Shown here in pieces: positions 37,383 through 47,324 of a stretch of DNA of 64,000 nt (position 1 is the stretch's first letter; the number at the start of each line of letters is the position of its first letter). The position numbers were made by a program, and so were the translations under genes. A model generated the notes under the pieces. That model was not told the origin of the DNA. It worked only from the letters and a program-made list of their open reading frames with translations, and did not search any database. This DNA comes from Leucobacter chromiireducens (GTDB lineage: Bacteria > Actinomycetota > Actinomycetes > Actinomycetales > Microbacteriaceae), in contig NZ_RPDI01000008.1 in NCBI RefSeq assembly GCF_003917135.1, positions 46,203-110,202 of the forward strand, in the 5' to 3' direction.

Positions 37383-38639
37383 TCACACGAGCGGAACGTC
37401 GCAGTGCTCCTTGTACCAGGCGATCGCCGCCTGGTCGGTGAGCGAGGCCACCTGATCCACCACAGCGCGGCGCGCGCCGGCCTCGTCGGCTGCGGCTCGG
37501 AAGTCGGCGGCGAACGCCGGCTCAAGCGAGCGCTCCCCCGCCGCCCACAGCGCCTCGAGGAGCTCGGTGAGCAGATCACGCTGGCGCTGGTAGGTGGGCT
37601 GCCGCCTACCGCTCGCCATCACGAACGCCGCGACGATCCCCTTCAGCACCGCGATCTCGGCGCGGATCTCGGCGGGCACGACCACGCTCGAGCCGTACCG
37701 CGCGAGCGGGCGCCCATCCGCCTCAGCGAGCGTCGCCGAGATCGACGCGCGCGCGAAGCGGCCGATCATGTCACTCGTGAAGTTCTTCAGCTGCGCCTGG
37801 TGGCCGCGCGAGCCGTCCCAGCGCGTCAACCAGGTGTCGGTCGCGGCGATGCGATCGTACGCCGCCCCGAGCTCATCGCTCGAGAACGAGCCGCCCGCCC
37901 ACTCCGACACCGCGCGAATCAGCGAGTCGTGGCCGGAGCGCGCCGTCAGGATCTCCGGGTCGATGTACTCGCTCACGACGGCGTCCTCGAAGTCGTGCAC
38001 CGAGTAGGCGATGTCGTCGGAGAGGTCCATCACCTGCGCCTCGGCGCACTTCACGCGCGCTGGCGCGCCCTGGCGCAGCCACGCGAACACCGGCTCATCG
38101 TCGGCGAAGTAGCCGAACTTCACGCTGCCGGCATCGGCCTCGGCGAGGCTCCACGGGTACTTGCAGCTCGCATCGAGCGTCGCGCGCGTGAGGTTCAGGC
38201 CGAGGCTCGCACCGTCGGCGGCGAAGCGCTTCGGTTCGAGCCGGGTGAGCAGACGCAGCGTCTGCGCGTTGCCCTCGAAGCCGCCAGCATCGACCGCCCA
38301 CGCGTTCAGCGCCTTCTCCCCGTTGTGCCCGAACGGCGGGTGCCCCAGGTCGTGCGCGAGGCAGGCGGTATCGACGACGTCCTGCGCGAGACCGAGCGCG
38401 ACCGCGAGCTCGCGTCCGATCTGCGCCACCTCGAGCGAGTGGGTGAGGCGGTTCCGCGCAAAGTCGATGCCGGCGGTGGGGCTCAGCACCTGCGTCTTCG
38501 CTGCGAGCCGGCGCCACGAGCTCGAGTGCAGCACACGGGCGCGATCCCGAGCGAAATCGGAGCGTGCGCCGCCGTGCGTCTCCGGCACGAAGCGCTCGGC
38601 ATCGAAGGCGGTGTACCCCTCGGGCAGCGCCTCAGCCAC
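37383..38639 (-). CDS. dgt: Deoxyguanosinetriphosphate triphosphohydrolase-like protein
   Basis: An HD-domain dNTPase of 418 residues that removes triphosphate from dNTPs. Metal-binding His67 is in RNRLTHSLEVAQIG and the HD pair is in CLAHDLGHPPFGHNGEKALN (about 93-112). Later DLSDDIAYSVHDFEDAV supplies the last Asp. The GTG at 38639 overlaps the dusB stop by 8 nt (GTGGCTGA), the likeliest start; an upstream TTG at 38666 is less likely. With dusB and dnaG it forms a minus-strand run common in actinobacteria. Confidence 0.94.
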   Translation of the reverse strand: MAEALPEGYTAFDAERFVPETHGGARSDFARDRARVLHSSSWRRLAAKTQVLSPTAGIDFARNRLTHSLEVAQIGRELAVALGLAQDVVDTACLAHDLGHPPFGHNGEKALNAWAVDAGGFEGNAQTLRLLTRLEPKRFAADGASLGLNLTRATLDASCKYPWSLAEADAGSVKFGYFADDEPVFAWLRQGAPARVKCAEAQVMDLSDDIAYSVHDFEDAVVSEYIDPEILTARSGHDSLIRAVSEWAGGSFSSDELGAAYDRIAATDTWLTRWDGSRGHQAQLKNFTSDMIGRFARASISATLAEADGRPLARYGSSVVVPAEIRAEIAVLKGIVAAFVMASGRRQPTYQRQRDLLTELLEALWAAGERSLEPAFAADFRAAADEAGARRAVVDQVASLTDQAAIAWYKEHCDVPLV

Positions 38640-39819
38640 CCGAATCGTCCCGCTCAGCCTCAGCAAGATCGGCGAAGTCGATGCCCTCGCTCGTGCGGCT
38701 GTTCAGCCACCCGTCCGGGAGGTGCACGCGCTTCGGCGAACCGGCGCGACCGCGCTGCCCCTCGGCGCCCTCACCCGGGTAGGGCATCGACGCGTCCATC
38801 GTGGCGAAGATCTCATCCATCTGCGCGAGCGACTCGACCGTGGCGAGCGCGCGGCGCGTGTCCCCGCCCACGCCGTAGCCCTTGTAGTACCAGGCGACGT
38901 GCTTGCGGATATCGCGGCAGGCGCGATCCTCCTCGCCATCGAAGAACTCGATGAGCAGCTCGGTGTGCCGGCGCATCGCGTCCATCACGAAGCCGAGCGG
39001 TGGCTTCGCGATCGCCGCTTCCGCGTCCTCCCGGCTGAGCTCACCAGCCTCGGCCCGGAACGCCGCCGCGAGATCGCCGAACAGCCACGGCCGCCCGAGG
39101 CAGCCGCGGCCCACCACGACACCGTCGCAGCCGGTCTCGCGCACCATCCGGATCGCGTCCTCCGCCGACCAGATGTCCCCGTTGCCGAGGATCGGCACGC
39201 TCGTGATCGTCTCCTTCAGCGTGGCGATCGACGCCCAGTCGGCTTCGCCCGAGTAGAACTCGTTCGCCGTGCGACCGTGCAGCGCGATCGCGGCCACCCC
39301 GGCGCCCTCTGCGGCACGCGCCGCGTCGAGGTACGTGAGGTGATCCTGATCGATGCCCTTGCGCATCTTAATGGTCAGCGGAATGTCGCCGGCCGCGCGC
39401 ACCGCGCCCGTGACGATCGCCTCGAACAGGTCACGCTTCCACGGCAGCGCCGAACCGCCGCCCTTCCGCGTCACCTTCGGCACCGGGCACCCGAAATTCA
39501 GGTCGATGTGGTCGGCGAGATCCTGATCGACGAGGAAGCGCACCGCCTCAGACACCGTCTTCGGATCCACCCCGTAGAGCTGGATCGAGCGCGGCGTCTC
39601 GCTCTCGTGGTGCTTGATGAGGCGGAGCGAGGCCGGGGTGCGCTCGACGAGCGCGCGGCTGGTGATCATCTCGCTCACGTACAGGCCGGCGCCGTACTCG
39701 CGGCAGAGGCGCCGGAACGCGGTATTCGTGATGCCGGCCATCGGCGCGAGCACGACCGGCACATCGAGCGTGAGCGGGCCGATGCGGAGCCGGGAATCGG
39801 GGAGGGTCTGGGCAGTCAT
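38632..39819 (-). CDS. dusB: tRNA-dihydrouridine synthase
   Basis: An FMN-dependent enzyme of 395 residues that reduces uridine in the tRNA D-loop. The TIM barrel begins LTLDVPVVLAPMAGITNTAF. Cys and Lys of the active site lie in FGCPVPKVTRKGGGSAL, and GNGDIWSAEDA with DGVVVGRGCLGRPWLF are the FMN-phosphate loops. The C-terminal helical tRNA-binding domain includes DIRKHVAWYYKGY. It overlaps dgt downstream by 8 nt. Confidence 0.95.
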   Translation of the reverse strand: MTAQTLPDSRLRIGPLTLDVPVVLAPMAGITNTAFRRLCREYGAGLYVSEMITSRALVERTPASLRLIKHHESETPRSIQLYGVDPKTVSEAVRFLVDQDLADHIDLNFGCPVPKVTRKGGGSALPWKRDLFEAIVTGAVRAAGDIPLTIKMRKGIDQDHLTYLDAARAAEGAGVAAIALHGRTANEFYSGEADWASIATLKETITSVPILGNGDIWSAEDAIRMVRETGCDGVVVGRGCLGRPWLFGDLAAAFRAEAGELSREDAEAAIAKPPLGFVMDAMRRHTELLIEFFDGEEDRACRDIRKHVAWYYKGYGVGGDTRRALATVESLAQMDEIFATMDASMPYPGEGAEGQRGRAGSPKRVHLPDGWLNSRTSEGIDFADLAEAERDDSGG

Positions 39820-39840
39820 ATCCGACCTATTCTCTCATGC

Positions 39841-40629
39841 TCAGGCGTCGGCGGTCGGCGTGTCCACAGCTCCGCCGAAGCGGCGATCCCGCGCGTGATA
39901 GATCTGGATCGCGCGCCACAGCTCCTCACGGTTGAAGTCCGGCCACAGCGTGTCGAGGAACACCATCTCCGCGTACGCCGACTGCCACAGCATGAAGTTG
40001 CTGGTGCGCTGCTCCCCCGAGCTCCGCAGGAACAGGTCGACGTCGGGCAGCTCAGGCACGTAGAGGTGCCGCTCCAGCGTGCGCTCGGTGATCCCGCCCG
40101 GCGTGAGCCGCCCGCTCTCCACGTCCGCCGCGATCGCGCGCACCGCGTCAACGAGTTCGTTTCGTCCGCCGTAGTTCACGCACATCGTGAGGGTGAGCCC
40201 CGTGTTGTTCGCGGTCTCGCGCTCGGACGCGCGCAGCTCACTGATCACGGAGCCCCACAGCTTCGGCTTGCGGCCGGCCCAGCGCATGCGCACGTTCCAG
40301 GCGTGCAGCTGCGCGCGGCGGCGGCGCAGCACATCGCGGTTGAAGCCCATCAGGAAGCGCACCTCGTCGGGCGAGCGCCGCCAATTCTCCGTGGAGAACG
40401 CGTACACGCTGAGGTGCGTCACGCCGACCTGGATCGCGCCGGCCACCACGTCGAGTAGCACCTGCTCCCCCATGCGGTGCCCCTCGACGCGGGAGAGTCC
40501 GCGCTGGTTCGCCCACCGGCCATTGCCGTCCATCACGATGGCGACGTGCTTCGGGGCTGGGCCAGCGAAGCTGGGCGGCGTTGCCCCTGTCCAGTCGACC
40601 GGTACGAGTGCGTCGGGGGCAGAGAACAT
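39841..40629 (-). CDS. uppS: Isoprenyl transferase (undecaprenyl/decaprenyl diphosphate synthase)
   Basis: A cis-prenyltransferase of 262 residues that builds the lipid carrier for cell-wall synthesis. The [15 protein letters not shown] motif has catalytic Asp34, followed by [22 protein letters not shown] and the terminal [20 protein letters not shown] block. The ATG at 40629 gives [15 protein letters not shown], matching actinobacterial relatives. recO lies 10 bp upstream on the same strand. Confidence 0.95.
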   Translation of the reverse strand: MFSAPDALVPVDWTGATPPSFAGPAPKHVAIVMDGNGRWANQRGLSRVEGHRMGEQVLLDVVAGAIQVGVTHLSVYAFSTENWRRSPDEVRFLMGFNRDVLRRRRAQLHAWNVRMRWAGRKPKLWGSVISELRASERETANNTGLTLTMCVNYGGRNELVDAVRAIAADVESGRLTPGGITERTLERHLYVPELPDVDLFLRSSGEQRTSNFMLWQSAYAEMVFLDTLWPDFNREELWRAIQIYHARDRRFGGAVDTPTADA

Positions 40630-40639
40630 GATTCCGATT

Positions 40640-41362
40640 CTAAAGCCGCGGCGTGGAGAAGGAGCGCAAGCCACGCTCCAGGTGCCACTGCGTGTACGCC
40701 GCGACGATCCCCGCCGCCTGGCCGCGCTCGCGCTCGGACGCCGCGAGGGCGGTGTCCCAGTCGCCCGCAAGGAGCGCCCGCAGCAGGGTGATGCTGCCGG
40801 GGTCGAGACGCGGGGCTCCTGGCGGGCGGCACTCCTCGCACACCACGCCGCCCAGCTGCACCACGACCGCGGTGTGCGGGCCTGGGGCGCCGCAGCGCAC
40901 GCAGTCCGCGAACCCGGGGGTCCAGCCGGCCTGGGCGAGGGCACGCAGCAGGTAGCCGTCGCGCACGAGCTCGCTCGGGATCATCGCCGCGGCGAGGGTG
41001 CGAAGCGCCCCGACCAGCAGCGCGTAGAAGGCCGGCGTCGGGTCTCCCTCGGCCAGCTTCTCCGCGGCCTCCACCATGACGCTGCCCGCGCGGTAGCGCT
41101 CGTAGTCCGCGCTGATCGCCGGCCCGTACGCGCCCACCGTCTCCGCCTGCGTAATCGTGTCGAGCGTGCGGCCCTCGAAGCATTGCAGCTCCGCCACCAT
41201 GAACGGCTCGAGCCGCGCCCCGAACTTCGATGAGGTGCGCCGCACCCCCTTCGCGACGGCGCGCAGCACTCCCCGACCGCGCGTGAGGAACGTGACGATG
41301 CGGTCGGCTTCGCCGAGCTTGTGCGTGCGGAGCACCACGCCTTGTTCACGATAGAGGGGCAC
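40640..41362 (-). CDS. recO: DNA repair protein RecO
   Basis: RecO (240 residues) helps load RecA and anneals single strands. The N-terminal OB fold starts [20 protein letters not shown], with the basic [19 protein letters not shown] loop. A zinc site CVRCGAPG and VVCEECR lies in the C-terminal third. The start is a GTG with both GGAGAG adjacent and GATACT exactly 6 nt upstream, so it may be leaderless. uppS follows. Confidence 0.93.
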   Translation of the reverse strand: MPLYREQGVVLRTHKLGEADRIVTFLTRGRGVLRAVAKGVRRTSSKFGARLEPFMVAELQCFEGRTLDTITQAETVGAYGPAISADYERYRAGSVMVEAAEKLAEGDPTPAFYALLVGALRTLAAAMIPSELVRDGYLLRALAQAGWTPGFADCVRCGAPGPHTAVVVQLGGVVCEECRPPGAPRLDPGSITLLRALLAGDWDTALAASERERGQAAGIVAAYTQWHLERGLRSFSTPRL

Positions 41363-41483
41363 CTCTCCAGTATCCCGCACACCGCTGACACGGGCGGCGC
41401 GCCGCCCGGCTGCGCCCGGCCCCCGGCCCCCGGCCCCCGGGCCCCGGCTCCCGACCCCCGACCCCAATCCCTCCCCACCCCGG

Positions 41484-41545
41484 CGGAGAAATCTGGAATC
41501 TCGGAGGCCTGCGTGCGTATGGCTCCGAGATTCCAGATTTCTCCG
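41484..41545. repeat. Long intergenic inverted repeat A
   Basis: Perfect 23-bp arms (41484-41506 and 41523-41545, beginning CGGAGAAATCTGG) enclose a 16-nt loop. It lies between two divergent genes, so it is not an ordinary terminator. The first 11 bases recur alone at 49257-49267. Confidence 0.85.
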
Positions 41546-41618
41546 GTGGAAGGTGGGGTTTCTGCTGCGGGAGGTGGGGCGAGCGGCCGCCGCACCTGGC
41601 ATGCGCGAGAATGGAGGG

Positions 41619-42452
41619 GTGCTTGACGAGACCTTCCGGACCCCGCTGCCCATCGACCTGATCGCGGTCGGCGTCGGCAGCCTGCAGGGCGCGATGTTCG
41701 CAGCCGGGTTCAAGCGCATCGACCTCCTCGGCGTCGCGATCATCGGCATCGCGTCCGGGATCGGCGGCGGCTTCCTGCGCGACATCCTGCTCGGCGTGAC
41801 GCCGGCCGCGTTCTCGGAGAACCTGTACCTCGTCGTCGCGACACTTGCGGCGTTCGTCGGCATGCTGCTGCCGCGCCTCCTGCAGAAGGTCGACCCGGTG
41901 ATCACCGTGCTCGACGCGCTCAGCATCGGGATGTTCGGCGCGATCGGCACGACGAAGGCCCTCGCGCTCGGGATGCCCGTCGTGCCGGCCCTCTTCATCG
42001 GCACCGTCTCAGCGGTTGGCGGCGGCGTGCTCCGCGACGTCATGCTCAACATCCCGATCGCGCTCATGCACGTCGGATCGCTGTACGCGGTGGCGAGCCT
42101 CGCCGGGGTATCCACCCTCGCCATCCTGCTCGCGTTCCAGGTCGACGTGTTTGTCGCGGGTCTCGTCTGCGTCGGGGTCACCGCGGTCGTTCGGCTGTTG
42201 TCCGTGCGGTTCGGGTGGAGCCTCCCGGAGCAGCGCGCGCTCAGCCGGATTCGGCTGCGGCGGCAGCGGCAGGTCGAGCAGGCGATCGAGGAAGCACTGG
42301 CGACCGGCGCGATCACCCTGCCCCTTGACCTCTCTGAGCTCCGCGACGAGTCGCTCGAGCGTGAGGATGGTGCGCACGAGGGCGGCGCCCCTCGTGGCAG
42401 GCACCAGGACCCCCCAGAGGACACGTTCCTGGATGGCACGCCCCGGGCATAG
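41619..42452 (+). CDS. TRIC-type (UPF0126) cation channel family membrane protein
   Basis: A 277-residue protein of the bacterial trimeric intracellular cation channel family. Two repeats of three helices each carry the GGG motif: [17 protein letters not shown] near residue 48 and [16 protein letters not shown] near 132. The C-terminal 80 residues are charged and cytoplasmic. The GTG at 41619 is preferred because GAGAAT ends 6 nt before it; the in-frame ATG at 41601 would add six residues. It ends at a terminator hairpin and converges on ruvC. Confidence 0.88.
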   Translation: MLDETFRTPLPIDLIAVGVGSLQGAMFAAGFKRIDLLGVAIIGIASGIGGGFLRDILLGVTPAAFSENLYLVVATLAAFVGMLLPRLLQKVDPVITVLDALSIGMFGAIGTTKALALGMPVVPALFIGTVSAVGGGVLRDVMLNIPIALMHVGSLYAVASLAGVSTLAILLAFQVDVFVAGLVCVGVTAVVRLLSVRFGWSLPEQRALSRIRLRRQRQVEQAIEEALATGAITLPLDLSELRDESLEREDGAHEGGAPRGRHQDPPEDTFLDGTPRA

Positions 42453-42471
42453 CCAGGGCTACGCCCTGGCT
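42451..42471 (+). terminator. Terminator hairpin of the TRIC-family gene
   Basis: AGCCAGGGC and its perfect complement surround TAC, directly at the stop codon. It has no T-tract. Confidence 0.6.
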
Positions 42472-42516
42472 AAGCTCTGGGTGTGCCATGGGCCTCCCGC
42501 ACCCCACGAACCCAAC

Positions 42517-42574
42517 TCGAAACGTGGCAAACCGACGCTTCGGGCCGCTGAAGGGTCGGTTTGCCACTTCTCGA
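42517..42574. repeat. Long intergenic inverted repeat B near ruvC
   Basis: Perfect 13-bp arms GTGGCAAACCGAC and complement (42524-42536, 42555-42567) are flanked by symmetric TCGA and enclose symmetric CTTC/GAAG. It lies after the terminator of the TRIC-family gene and 47 bp past the ruvC stop, so it could end ruvC transcription. Confidence 0.8.
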
Positions 42575-42620
42575 TTGAGGTGGACTGGGGAGGCAAGGGG
42601 GTAAGCCCCACACAACCCCA

Positions 42621-43214
42621 CTAAGAGCGGGGGCCGCTCCTGCGGCGGCCGAGCTTCGCCTCAGCCTCGCGCCAGGCGCGCTGCGCCGGGGTCTCCGCCG
42701 CAGGCGCAGCACCAGCGCCCTGCCGGTCGGCCGCCCCGCCGCGGCCCAGGTGCCAGGCGTGCGTGATCGCGAGCGCCAGCGCGTCGGCGGCGTCGGCCGG
42801 CTTCGGCGGAGCCGCGAGCCCGAGCAGGCGCGTCACCATCGTGGTGACCTGCGCTTTGTCCGCCGCACCGTACCCGGTGACCTGCGACTTCACCTCGTTC
42901 GGAGTGTAGAGCGCGACCGGGATCCCGCGCTCCTCGGCGAGGTACATGACGACCCCGCTGATCTGGGCAACGCCCATGACGCTCGCGACGTTGCTCTGCG
43001 CGAACACGCGCTCGAGCGCGATGCCGTCGGGCCGCTCGCCGTCGAGCAGGCGGCGAATCCCCGAGCCGATCTGGTGCAGCCGGGCGGGCAGGCTCGCGCC
43101 GGCCGGGCTGCCGAGCACCTCGACGTGCGAAAACTCAACGCGGCGCCGCGCCCCAACGGTCACGATGCCGACGCCGCAGCGGGTGAGGCCGGGGTCGATA
43201 CCAATGATGCGCAT
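42621..43214 (-). CDS. ruvC: Holliday junction resolvase RuvC
   Basis: RuvC (197 residues) cuts Holliday junctions. It starts MRIIGIDPGLTRCGVG with catalytic Asp7, has ALERVF with the second acid, and DAADALALAITHAWH with the last. The C-terminal 40 residues are Ala/Arg-rich. yebC lies about 30 bp upstream, the usual order. The usual ruvA and ruvB do not follow; a palindrome and an opposite-strand gene are there instead. Confidence 0.95.
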   Translation of the reverse strand: MRIIGIDPGLTRCGVGIVTVGARRRVEFSHVEVLGSPAGASLPARLHQIGSGIRRLLDGERPDGIALERVFAQSNVASVMGVAQISGVVMYLAEERGIPVALYTPNEVKSQVTGYGAADKAQVTTMVTRLLGLAAPPKPADAADALALAITHAWHLGRGGAADRQGAGAAPAAETPAQRAWREAEAKLGRRRSGPRS

Positions 43215-43242
43215 GGGGCGGGGCGCCGCAGTGGGAATGGGC

Positions 43243-44007
43243 TTACTCGTTGTCCGCGAGCTGCGCCTGCACCTCGGGGGTGAGGTCGAAGTTCGAGAAC
43301 ACGTTCTGCACGTCGTCGCTGTCCTCGAGTGCATCGATCAGGCGGAACACCTTGCGCGCGGTGTCCGCGTCGATCTCCACCTTCAGATTCGGCACGAACT
43401 CCGCCTCGGCCGAGTCGTAGTCGATCCCGGCTTCGACGAGCGCGGTGCGCGCAGCGACGAGCTCGGAGGGATCGGTGATCACCTCGAACGACTCGCCGTT
43501 GGGAGCAGGGGTCACCTCTTCCGCGCCGGCCTCGAGCACGGCCATCAGCACGTCATCCTCGGTCGTGCCGGCAGCCGGCACGGAGATGACGCCCTTGCGG
43601 GCGAAGTTGTAGGCGACCGAACCGGGATCGGCGAGCGTACCACCGTTGCGGCTCAGCGAGGTGCGCACCTCTGCCGCCGCGCGGTTCTTATTGTCGGTGA
43701 GGCACTCGATCATCAGCGCGACGCCGTTCGGGCCGTAGCCTTCGTACATGATCGTGGTGTACTCGACCGCGTCACCGTCGAGCCCGGCGCCGCGCTTGAT
43801 TGCGCGCTCGATGTTGTCGCCGGGGACGGAGTTCTTCTTGGCCTTGTGCACCGCGTCGGCGAGGGCCGGATTGCCCGCGAGGTCGGCACCACCAATGCGC
43901 GCCGCGACCTCGATCACCTTGATGTACTTCGCGAACGCCTTCGCGCGCCGCGAGTCAAGGATGGCCTTCTTGTGCTTCGTTGTTGCCCATTTGGAGTGTC
44001 CGGACAT
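43243..44007 (-). CDS. YebC/PmpR family protein
   Basis: A 254-residue YebC-family protein. Members act as transcription factors or, in recent work on some bacteria, in translation of proline-rich stretches. The start [20 protein letters not shown] is invariant, followed by [20 protein letters not shown] and [25 protein letters not shown] precedes the ATG. It lies directly upstream of ruvC. Confidence 0.95.
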   Translation of the reverse strand: MSGHSKWATTKHKKAILDSRRAKAFAKYIKVIEVAARIGGADLAGNPALADAVHKAKKNSVPGDNIERAIKRGAGLDGDAVEYTTIMYEGYGPNGVALMIECLTDNKNRAAAEVRTSLSRNGGTLADPGSVAYNFARKGVISVPAAGTTEDDVLMAVLEAGAEEVTPAPNGESFEVITDPSELVAARTALVEAGIDYDSAEAEFVPNLKVEIDADTARKVFRLIDALEDSDDVQNVFSNFDLTPEVQAQLADNE

Positions 44008-44057
44008 TGGGGACTCCTTCGTGTGTCTGTCGGTTCAAGTCTGTGGGTGCGTGGCCG

Positions 44058-44615
44058 CTACGCGGCACCATCCGGGGGATCTGCCCACGCCGTCGCGAGC
44101 TTCTCCCGGACCTCGCCCAGCAGCTGAGGCATTGCCTTCGTCTTCGCGATGATCGGGAAGAAGTTTGCGTCAGACGCCCACCGGGGCACGATGTGCTGGT
44201 GCAGGTGCGCGGCGACACCCGCCCCCGCGATCGCGCCCTGATTCATCCCGAGGTTGAAACCGTCGCAGCCCAGCACCTCGCGAGCCACCCGCATCGCGCG
44301 CTGCGTGAGCGCGCCAATCTCGGCGACCTCCGCGGGCGTCGCCTCGTCGTAGCTCGCGATGTGGCGATACGGGCACACAAGCATGTGGCCGGCGTTGTAG
44401 GGGAACAGGTTCAGGATCACGTACGCGCGCTCGCCCCGCGCGACGATCAGCGCGTCCTCGTCGCCCTTCGTTGGCGCCTCGCAGAACGGGCAGTCGTGCT
44501 GGGTCGGCTGGTGGTGATCCTGCACGTACACCATGCGGTGGGGCACCCACAGCCGAGCCATGTCGTCTGGGGTGCCCACCGCCGCGGTGGAACCGAGGTC
44601 TTCTATGCGGTCCAC
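44058..44615 (-). CDS. HIT family hydrolase
   Basis: A 185-residue histidine-triad nucleotide-binding protein resembling AP4A phosphorylase-type HIT proteins of actinobacteria. The catalytic motif is HLHQHIV near 137-143, and CPFCEAP with HIASY gives a zinc site. The GTG at 44615 overlaps the thrS end by 13 nt, so the pair is co-translated. Substrate is inferred to be a dinucleoside polyphosphate or nucleotide adduct. Confidence 0.9.
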   Translation of the reverse strand: MDRIEDLGSTAAVGTPDDMARLWVPHRMVYVQDHHQPTQHDCPFCEAPTKGDEDALIVARGERAYVILNLFPYNAGHMLVCPYRHIASYDEATPAEVAEIGALTQRAMRVAREVLGCDGFNLGMNQGAIAGAGVAAHLHQHIVPRWASDANFFPIIAKTKAMPQLLGEVREKLATAWADPPDGAA

Positions 44616-46570
44616 GCCGTCGACACCTGCTCATGCGACTCGATCGAGCCCACGATCCGCTCGATCGCCTCGGCGACGGGCACACCGTTCAGCTGCGTGC
44701 CGTCGCGGAACCGGAAGGAGACGGCGCCGGCCGCGCGATCCTCCTCGCCCGCGATCAGCTGGAATGGGATCTTGGCCTTCGTGTGCGTGCGGATCTTCTT
44801 CGGCATGCGGTCGTCGGAGTGATCGACCTCTGCGCGCACGCCGCGTGCCCGCAGCTGCGCGATGACCTCGTCGAGGTACTCGCCGTACTGCTCGGCGACG
44901 GGGATGCCCACCACCTGCGTCGGCGACAGCCACACCGGGAACGCGCCGGCGTAGTGCTCGAGCAGGATCGCGAAGAACCGTTCAACCGAGCCGAGGAGTG
45001 CGCGGTGGATCATGACGGGCTGCTTGCGCGTGCCGTCCGCCGCCGCGTACTCGAGCTCGAACAGCTCGGGCTGGTTGAAGTCGAGCTGCACGGTGGAGAG
45101 CTGCCAAGTGCGGCCGATCGCGTCGCGCGCCTGCACGGAGATCTTCGGGCCATAGAACGCCGCACCACCGGGATCGGCGACGAGCTCGAGGCCCGACTCC
45201 TCGCCCACCTCGCGCAGCGTCTGCTCCGCCTCGGCCCACTGCTCCTCGGTGCCGACCGACTTCTCGGGGTCGCGCGTGGAGAGTTCGAGGTAGAAGTCGT
45301 TGAGGCCGTACGCGCGCAGCGTGTCGAACACGAACTCCAGCTGCGTCTTGATCTCGCCCTTCACCTGCTCGTCGGTGACGTAGATGTGCGCGTCGTCCTG
45401 CGTGAGGCCGCGCACGCGGGTGAGGCCGGACAGCGTGCCGCTCTTCTCGTAGCGGTACACGGTGCCGAACTCGGCGAGGCGCAGCGGCAGCTCGCGGTAG
45501 CTGCGCGAGCGCGCACGGAAGATGAGGTTGTGGAACGGGCAGTTCATGGGCTTCAGGTAGTAGTCCTGGCCCTGCTTCGTGACGTTGCCCTCCGCGTCGA
45601 CGACCTCGTCGAGGTGCATCGCCGGGAACATCCCGTCCTTGTACCAGTTGAGGTGCTGGCTGGTCTCGAAGAGCGAGCCCTTCGTGATGTGCGGGCTGTT
45701 CACCACCTCGTAGCCGTTCTTCAGCAGTTCCGAGCGCATGAAGTTCTCGATCTCGTGGCGGATGATGCCGCCCTTCGGGTGGAACACCGCGAGCCCCGAG
45801 CCGATCTCGTCGGGGAAGGAGAAGAGGTCGAGCTCGACGCCCAGCTTGCGGTGGTCGCGCTTCGCAGCCTCCTCGAGGCGGGTCTGGTAGGCGCGCAGCT
45901 CGTCCTTCGTCGGCCACGCGGTGCCGTAGATGCGCTGCAGCATCGGGTTCGCCTCGCTGCCGCGCCAGTACGCGCCGGCGCTGCGCATGAGCGCCCACCC
46001 ATTGCCGAGCATGCGCGTGTTGGGCACGTGCGGGCCGCGGCAGAGATCCTTCCAGCAGACCTCACCGGTCTTGGGATCGACGTTGTCGTAGATCGTCAGC
46101 TCGGCACCGCCGACCTCGACGCTCTCGTTGTCGGTGCCGGCGTCGGCGCCGCCCTTGAGCCCGATCAGCTCGAGCTTGTACGGCTCGCCCGCGAGCTCGG
46201 CGCGCGCCTCGTCCTCGGTCACGACGCGGCGCACGAAGCGCTGGCCCTGCTTCACGATCTTCTGCATCTCGCTGGAGATCGCCTTCAGGTCCTCGGGCGT
46301 GAAGGGCTCAGCCGGATCGAAGTCGTAGTAGAACCCGTCGGTGATGGGCGGGCCGATCCCGAGCGTGGTCTCCGGGTTGATGCGCTGCACCGCCTGGGCG
46401 AGCACGTGCGCGGCCGAGTGGCGGAGGATGTTCAGCCCGTCCTCCGTGTCGATTGCGATGGGCTCCACCGTGTCCGTCTCCGTGACCTCGGTCGCAAGGT
46501 CGCGCAGCTCGCCATTGACGCGCATCGCGACAACGGATCGATCAGTGAACAGGGAGAAGCCATCGGCCAC
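44603..46570 (-). CDS. thrS: Threonyl-tRNA synthetase
   Basis: ThrRS (655 residues) charges tRNA-Thr. It has an N-terminal TGS domain with [14 protein letters not shown], an editing domain with the [13 protein letters not shown] motif, class II motif 2 ([20 protein letters not shown]) and motif 3 ([14 protein letters not shown]), and a C-terminal anticodon-binding domain. The GTG at 46570 has GAAGGAG upstream; an upstream in-frame start would lack one. It heads the thrS-HIT unit. Confidence 0.96.
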   Translation of the reverse strand: MADGFSLFTDRSVVAMRVNGELRDLATEVTETDTVEPIAIDTEDGLNILRHSAAHVLAQAVQRINPETTLGIGPPITDGFYYDFDPAEPFTPEDLKAISSEMQKIVKQGQRFVRRVVTEDEARAELAGEPYKLELIGLKGGADAGTDNESVEVGGAELTIYDNVDPKTGEVCWKDLCRGPHVPNTRMLGNGWALMRSAGAYWRGSEANPMLQRIYGTAWPTKDELRAYQTRLEEAAKRDHRKLGVELDLFSFPDEIGSGLAVFHPKGGIIRHEIENFMRSELLKNGYEVVNSPHITKGSLFETSQHLNWYKDGMFPAMHLDEVVDAEGNVTKQGQDYYLKPMNCPFHNLIFRARSRSYRELPLRLAEFGTVYRYEKSGTLSGLTRVRGLTQDDAHIYVTDEQVKGEIKTQLEFVFDTLRAYGLNDFYLELSTRDPEKSVGTEEQWAEAEQTLREVGEESGLELVADPGGAAFYGPKISVQARDAIGRTWQLSTVQLDFNQPELFELEYAAADGTRKQPVMIHRALLGSVERFFAILLEHYAGAFPVWLSPTQVVGIPVAEQYGEYLDEVIAQLRARGVRAEVDHSDDRMPKKIRTHTKAKIPFQLIAGEEDRAAGAVSFRFRDGTQLNGVPVAEAIERIVGSIESHEQVSTAWTA

Positions 46571-46703
46571 GTGGGCACACTCCTTCGGAGAAAGAAACCG
46601 GACCACGCAATTCTATCGCGCAGGATCCGGGGAGTGCATGCACGCCGGCCGCGCGCCCCGCGGAAGCGTCGGGACGCGCGGCGAACGGCGGGCAGCGCAA
46701 GCG

Positions 46704-47177
46704 CTAGGCCGCGGTGCCGGCGAGCGGCTGGGCGTCGTACGTGATCCAGCTCGCGCGCGTGGCGAGCGTGTCGTAGAGCGCCTGCGCCTGGTGGTTGTCG
46801 GCGGCGGTGACCCACTGCACGCCGGCGCGCCCCTCGGCGGCCGCCATCTCGCGCAGCCGCGTGATCAGCGCCCGTCCCACCCCACGGCCGCGCGCCGCGG
46901 GGTCGGTGAAGAGGTCGTCGAGGAACAGGTGGCTGGTGCCGGTGTACGGCGAGGAGAAGCGGCGGTGGTGCGCGAAGCCGAGCACCTCGCCGTCGACCTC
47001 GGCGACGAGGGCGGCGCACTCGTGGCGCGGGTCCATGAACCAGCCCCACGCGCGCGACACCACCTCCTCCGACTCGGGCAGGCGGTAGAACTCCCGGTAC
47101 GCGCGGAAGAGTGCGCGCCAGCGCGGCTCGTCTGCCGGGCTGAGAAAACGAACGATGGTGTGTGCGGTGGTCGACAA
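46704..47177 (-). CDS. GNAT family N-acetyltransferase
   Basis: A 157-residue acetyl-CoA-dependent transferase. The CoA-binding motif is LFTDPAARGRGVGRALI (about 98-114), and TAADNHQAQALYDTL is motif B. The start is a TTG at 47177 with AAAGGA 7 nt upstream. It is divergent from a MocR-type regulator across about 150 bp, so that regulator may control it. The substrate, an amine, is unknown. Confidence 0.85.
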   Translation of the reverse strand: MSTTAHTIVRFLSPADEPRWRALFRAYREFYRLPESEEVVSRAWGWFMDPRHECAALVAEVDGEVLGFAHHRRFSSPYTGTSHLFLDDLFTDPAARGRGVGRALITRLREMAAAEGRAGVQWVTAADNHQAQALYDTLATRASWITYDAQPLAGTAA

Positions 47178-47289
47178 GGCTGGTCCTTTACGTGTGCGTC
47201 GTGATGCGCCGTGCGGCGCGGAATCAGATCGGGATCCTGGCTGCGGATCCTCGACCACGCCGGCGGCCCGCGCTGCGTGCGTAACGCAC

Positions 47290-47318
47290 TTGCCGAAAAC
47301 CCAGTAACGTTATTGACT
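47290..47318 (+). promoter_or_regulatory. Candidate promoter of the MocR-type gene
   Basis: TTGCCG (47290-47295) and TTGACT (47313-47318) are 17 nt apart, and the ATG follows 6 nt after. This again suggests a leaderless transcript. Confidence 0.4.
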
Positions 47319-47324
47319 AGCTTC

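Noticed and set aside
41484..41545. Inverted repeat A as a Rho-independent terminator
   Set aside because: It lies between divergent starts, the loop is 16 nt, and no T-tract flanks it.
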